A stretch of 64,000 bases of DNA, taken from positions 12,055,427 to 12,119,426 of the forward strand of contig OX388321.1 of assembly GCA_947579605.1 (NCBI GenBank). The letters run 5' to 3'. Position 1 is the stretch's first letter. Each line of letters opens with the position of its first letter. The notes beneath the pieces were generated by a model, which saw only the letters and a program-made list of their open reading frames with translations, made no database searches and had not been told where the DNA came from. Source of the DNA: Athripsodes cinereus. Taxonomy: Eukaryota; Arthropoda; Insecta; Trichoptera; Leptoceridae. Shown here in pieces: positions 62,788 to 64,000 of this stretch. The position numbers were made by a program, and so were the translations under genes.

Positions 62788-62890
62788 AATATATCTGGGT
62801 TTGGTTATAAACCCAAATACAACCAACACCTTTCACACTAAGCTAAAAGCTTGTGCTGTGAAAGGGGAATTTGCCGGCACCTGGGATCGA
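62788..62890 (-). mobile_element. tRNA-derived SINE, copy 3, truncated inside box B
   Basis: Matches copies 1 and 2 from the tail to CCTGGGATCGA, then stops. The A box and head are absent. Confidence 0.85.
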
Positions 62891-64000
62891 ATATTGTTAC
62901 ATTAATTTTTAAAATGGGCTATAGCAATTTCGGTGTCCCTAAATCATTGACGAGCTTTTCAAGACTTTTTCTAGATCTATTTATTGTCTATGTGTAGGTT
63001 AAACGACATCTCAATAGCGTATTTTTAAAATAATGTAACAATATGCATAGTCATTCTATGAAAAAAAGGTCTAGAAATTGTTTCATAGTTAGCGTCTCTT
63101 AATTAAGTGAATTAATTATATTATTTTCTAAATCTTAATGAATATAGATATATTAAAAAAAAACTGGCTGAGTTAGACTAATTCTAGAAACTAATTAATT
63201 TCGTTTGAAACTTTCTGTGATAAAGTGTATGAAATGTAAATAAGAAATAGCTTTATAAAACAGAAATAACAATACTACTTCTACTGCAATGATCTACTTG
63301 TAGCAGGCAATATGTATAGTATATATTATGTATGTAAATATCTATGATAAAAAAAACCTATCACTCAATACTTTAGCAAAAAGGAAGTAAAGCAGGTTAT
63401 ATGAGAATATTAAGTTTACTGCCGCTTATAATTAAAATACGGATCAGTTTAATTGAAATAACTCGATCCGATTTAAATACTTAGTATAGTTATAATCAAT
63501 AACACCGTTCTATAATTAATTATCATGGCTAGACCAACATACATATTATTATAATTATAATTATGTTTTTATTTGTTAATTGATTTAGATAGATAACTAC
63601 CTAACTATTTATCTGGCTATCTAGCTATTTACCTTTATATTGGGATATTAAATAAAATATAATATATAGGAGGAGTAATCAAAATTATGGGAAATGAAGT
63701 TACATAGTAGGCGCTTCAGGCCACCAACTTTGCCAGAACAGACCTATTGAAAATATGAGAATACTATATTTTTTTGTAAAAATAAGTTCGAGCGCATTTT
63801 TAAAGCTATTACACATTTGAAATGAGACATAGATAGAAATAGATTGATGGTGAAAATGTTTTATTGATGGTGAAATCGTTGACTGGAGAAAATTCAGTTA
63901 CAACAAAAAGTTATTTGGTTATGTTGTATTTCAAATTGAAAAAGCTCATAGTTCAATGTAAGCTGAAAAAAGAAAGGTAGCTGAAAAATTCAAAAAGAAG
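62891..64000. other. AT-rich sequence, nothing recognised
   Basis: Poly(A/T) runs and TATA-rich stretches only. Confidence 0.55.

Overview
This is a non-bacterial, AT-rich window (roughly 30% GC by eye) with almost no coding sequence. Retrotransposon tails, short nonautonomous DNA transposons and microsatellites are scattered through it. The repeat types and the frequent TAGGTACCTA-like words point to an insect, perhaps a moth or butterfly; the order is inferred, not shown.

The one gene I recognise lies on the minus strand. A 117-bp exon at 6908-7024 has clean splice sites (TTTTTCAG before it, G|GTAAGC after it). It encodes a PPLTPGT motif followed by the first helix of a PNT/SAM domain, matching the ETS1 / Drosophila Pointed-P2 class. 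PLTP is the ERK phosphorylation site of that class. The rest of the PNT domain and the ETS domain must lie left of base 1.

Upstream (to the right) are three candidate alternative first coding exons, ending at 23510, 33017 and 49712. Each has an ATG and a plausible donor, and each ends in phase 1 with a G, so each could join in frame to the 6908-7024 exon. The 49.7-kb one has the best coding character (32 codons). The 33-kb one sits in a local GC-rich island with a TATA-like box and a consensus ETS site. The 23.5-kb one gives a 14-codon N-terminus and has an overlapping upstream ORF. If correct, most of the window is intronic or intergenic sequence of a multi-promoter pointed locus that yields ERK-responsive proteins with different N-termini.

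The rest is mobile DNA. (i) 5'-truncated non-LTR retrotransposon ends lie at 211-837, 2013-2239, 9648-9762, 16509-16580, 36838-37310, 53990-54345, 56311-56511 and 58829-59171. (ii) One short retroposon (family A, about 250 bp, about 20 copies or fragments) has a 3' end resembling that of the LINE at 37.2 and 58.9 kb, suggesting a LINE/SINE partnership. (iii) tRNA-derived SINEs lie at 3839-4000, 15252-15482, 56531-56700 and 62788-62890, with weaker relics at 10.2 and 40.7 kb. (iv) LINE/SINE 3' tails sharing a GATCGC..GCGAT hairpin lie at 16.8, 25.7, 33.4, 54.4, 55.1 and 60.3 kb. (v) Short terminal-inverted-repeat elements lie at 14038-14245, 20274-20530, 35864-36272, 38505-38753 and 47655-48342. 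(vi) Tandem arrays lie at 8.6-8.9 kb and 16.2 kb. No rRNA, CRISPR, operon or bacterial feature is present.
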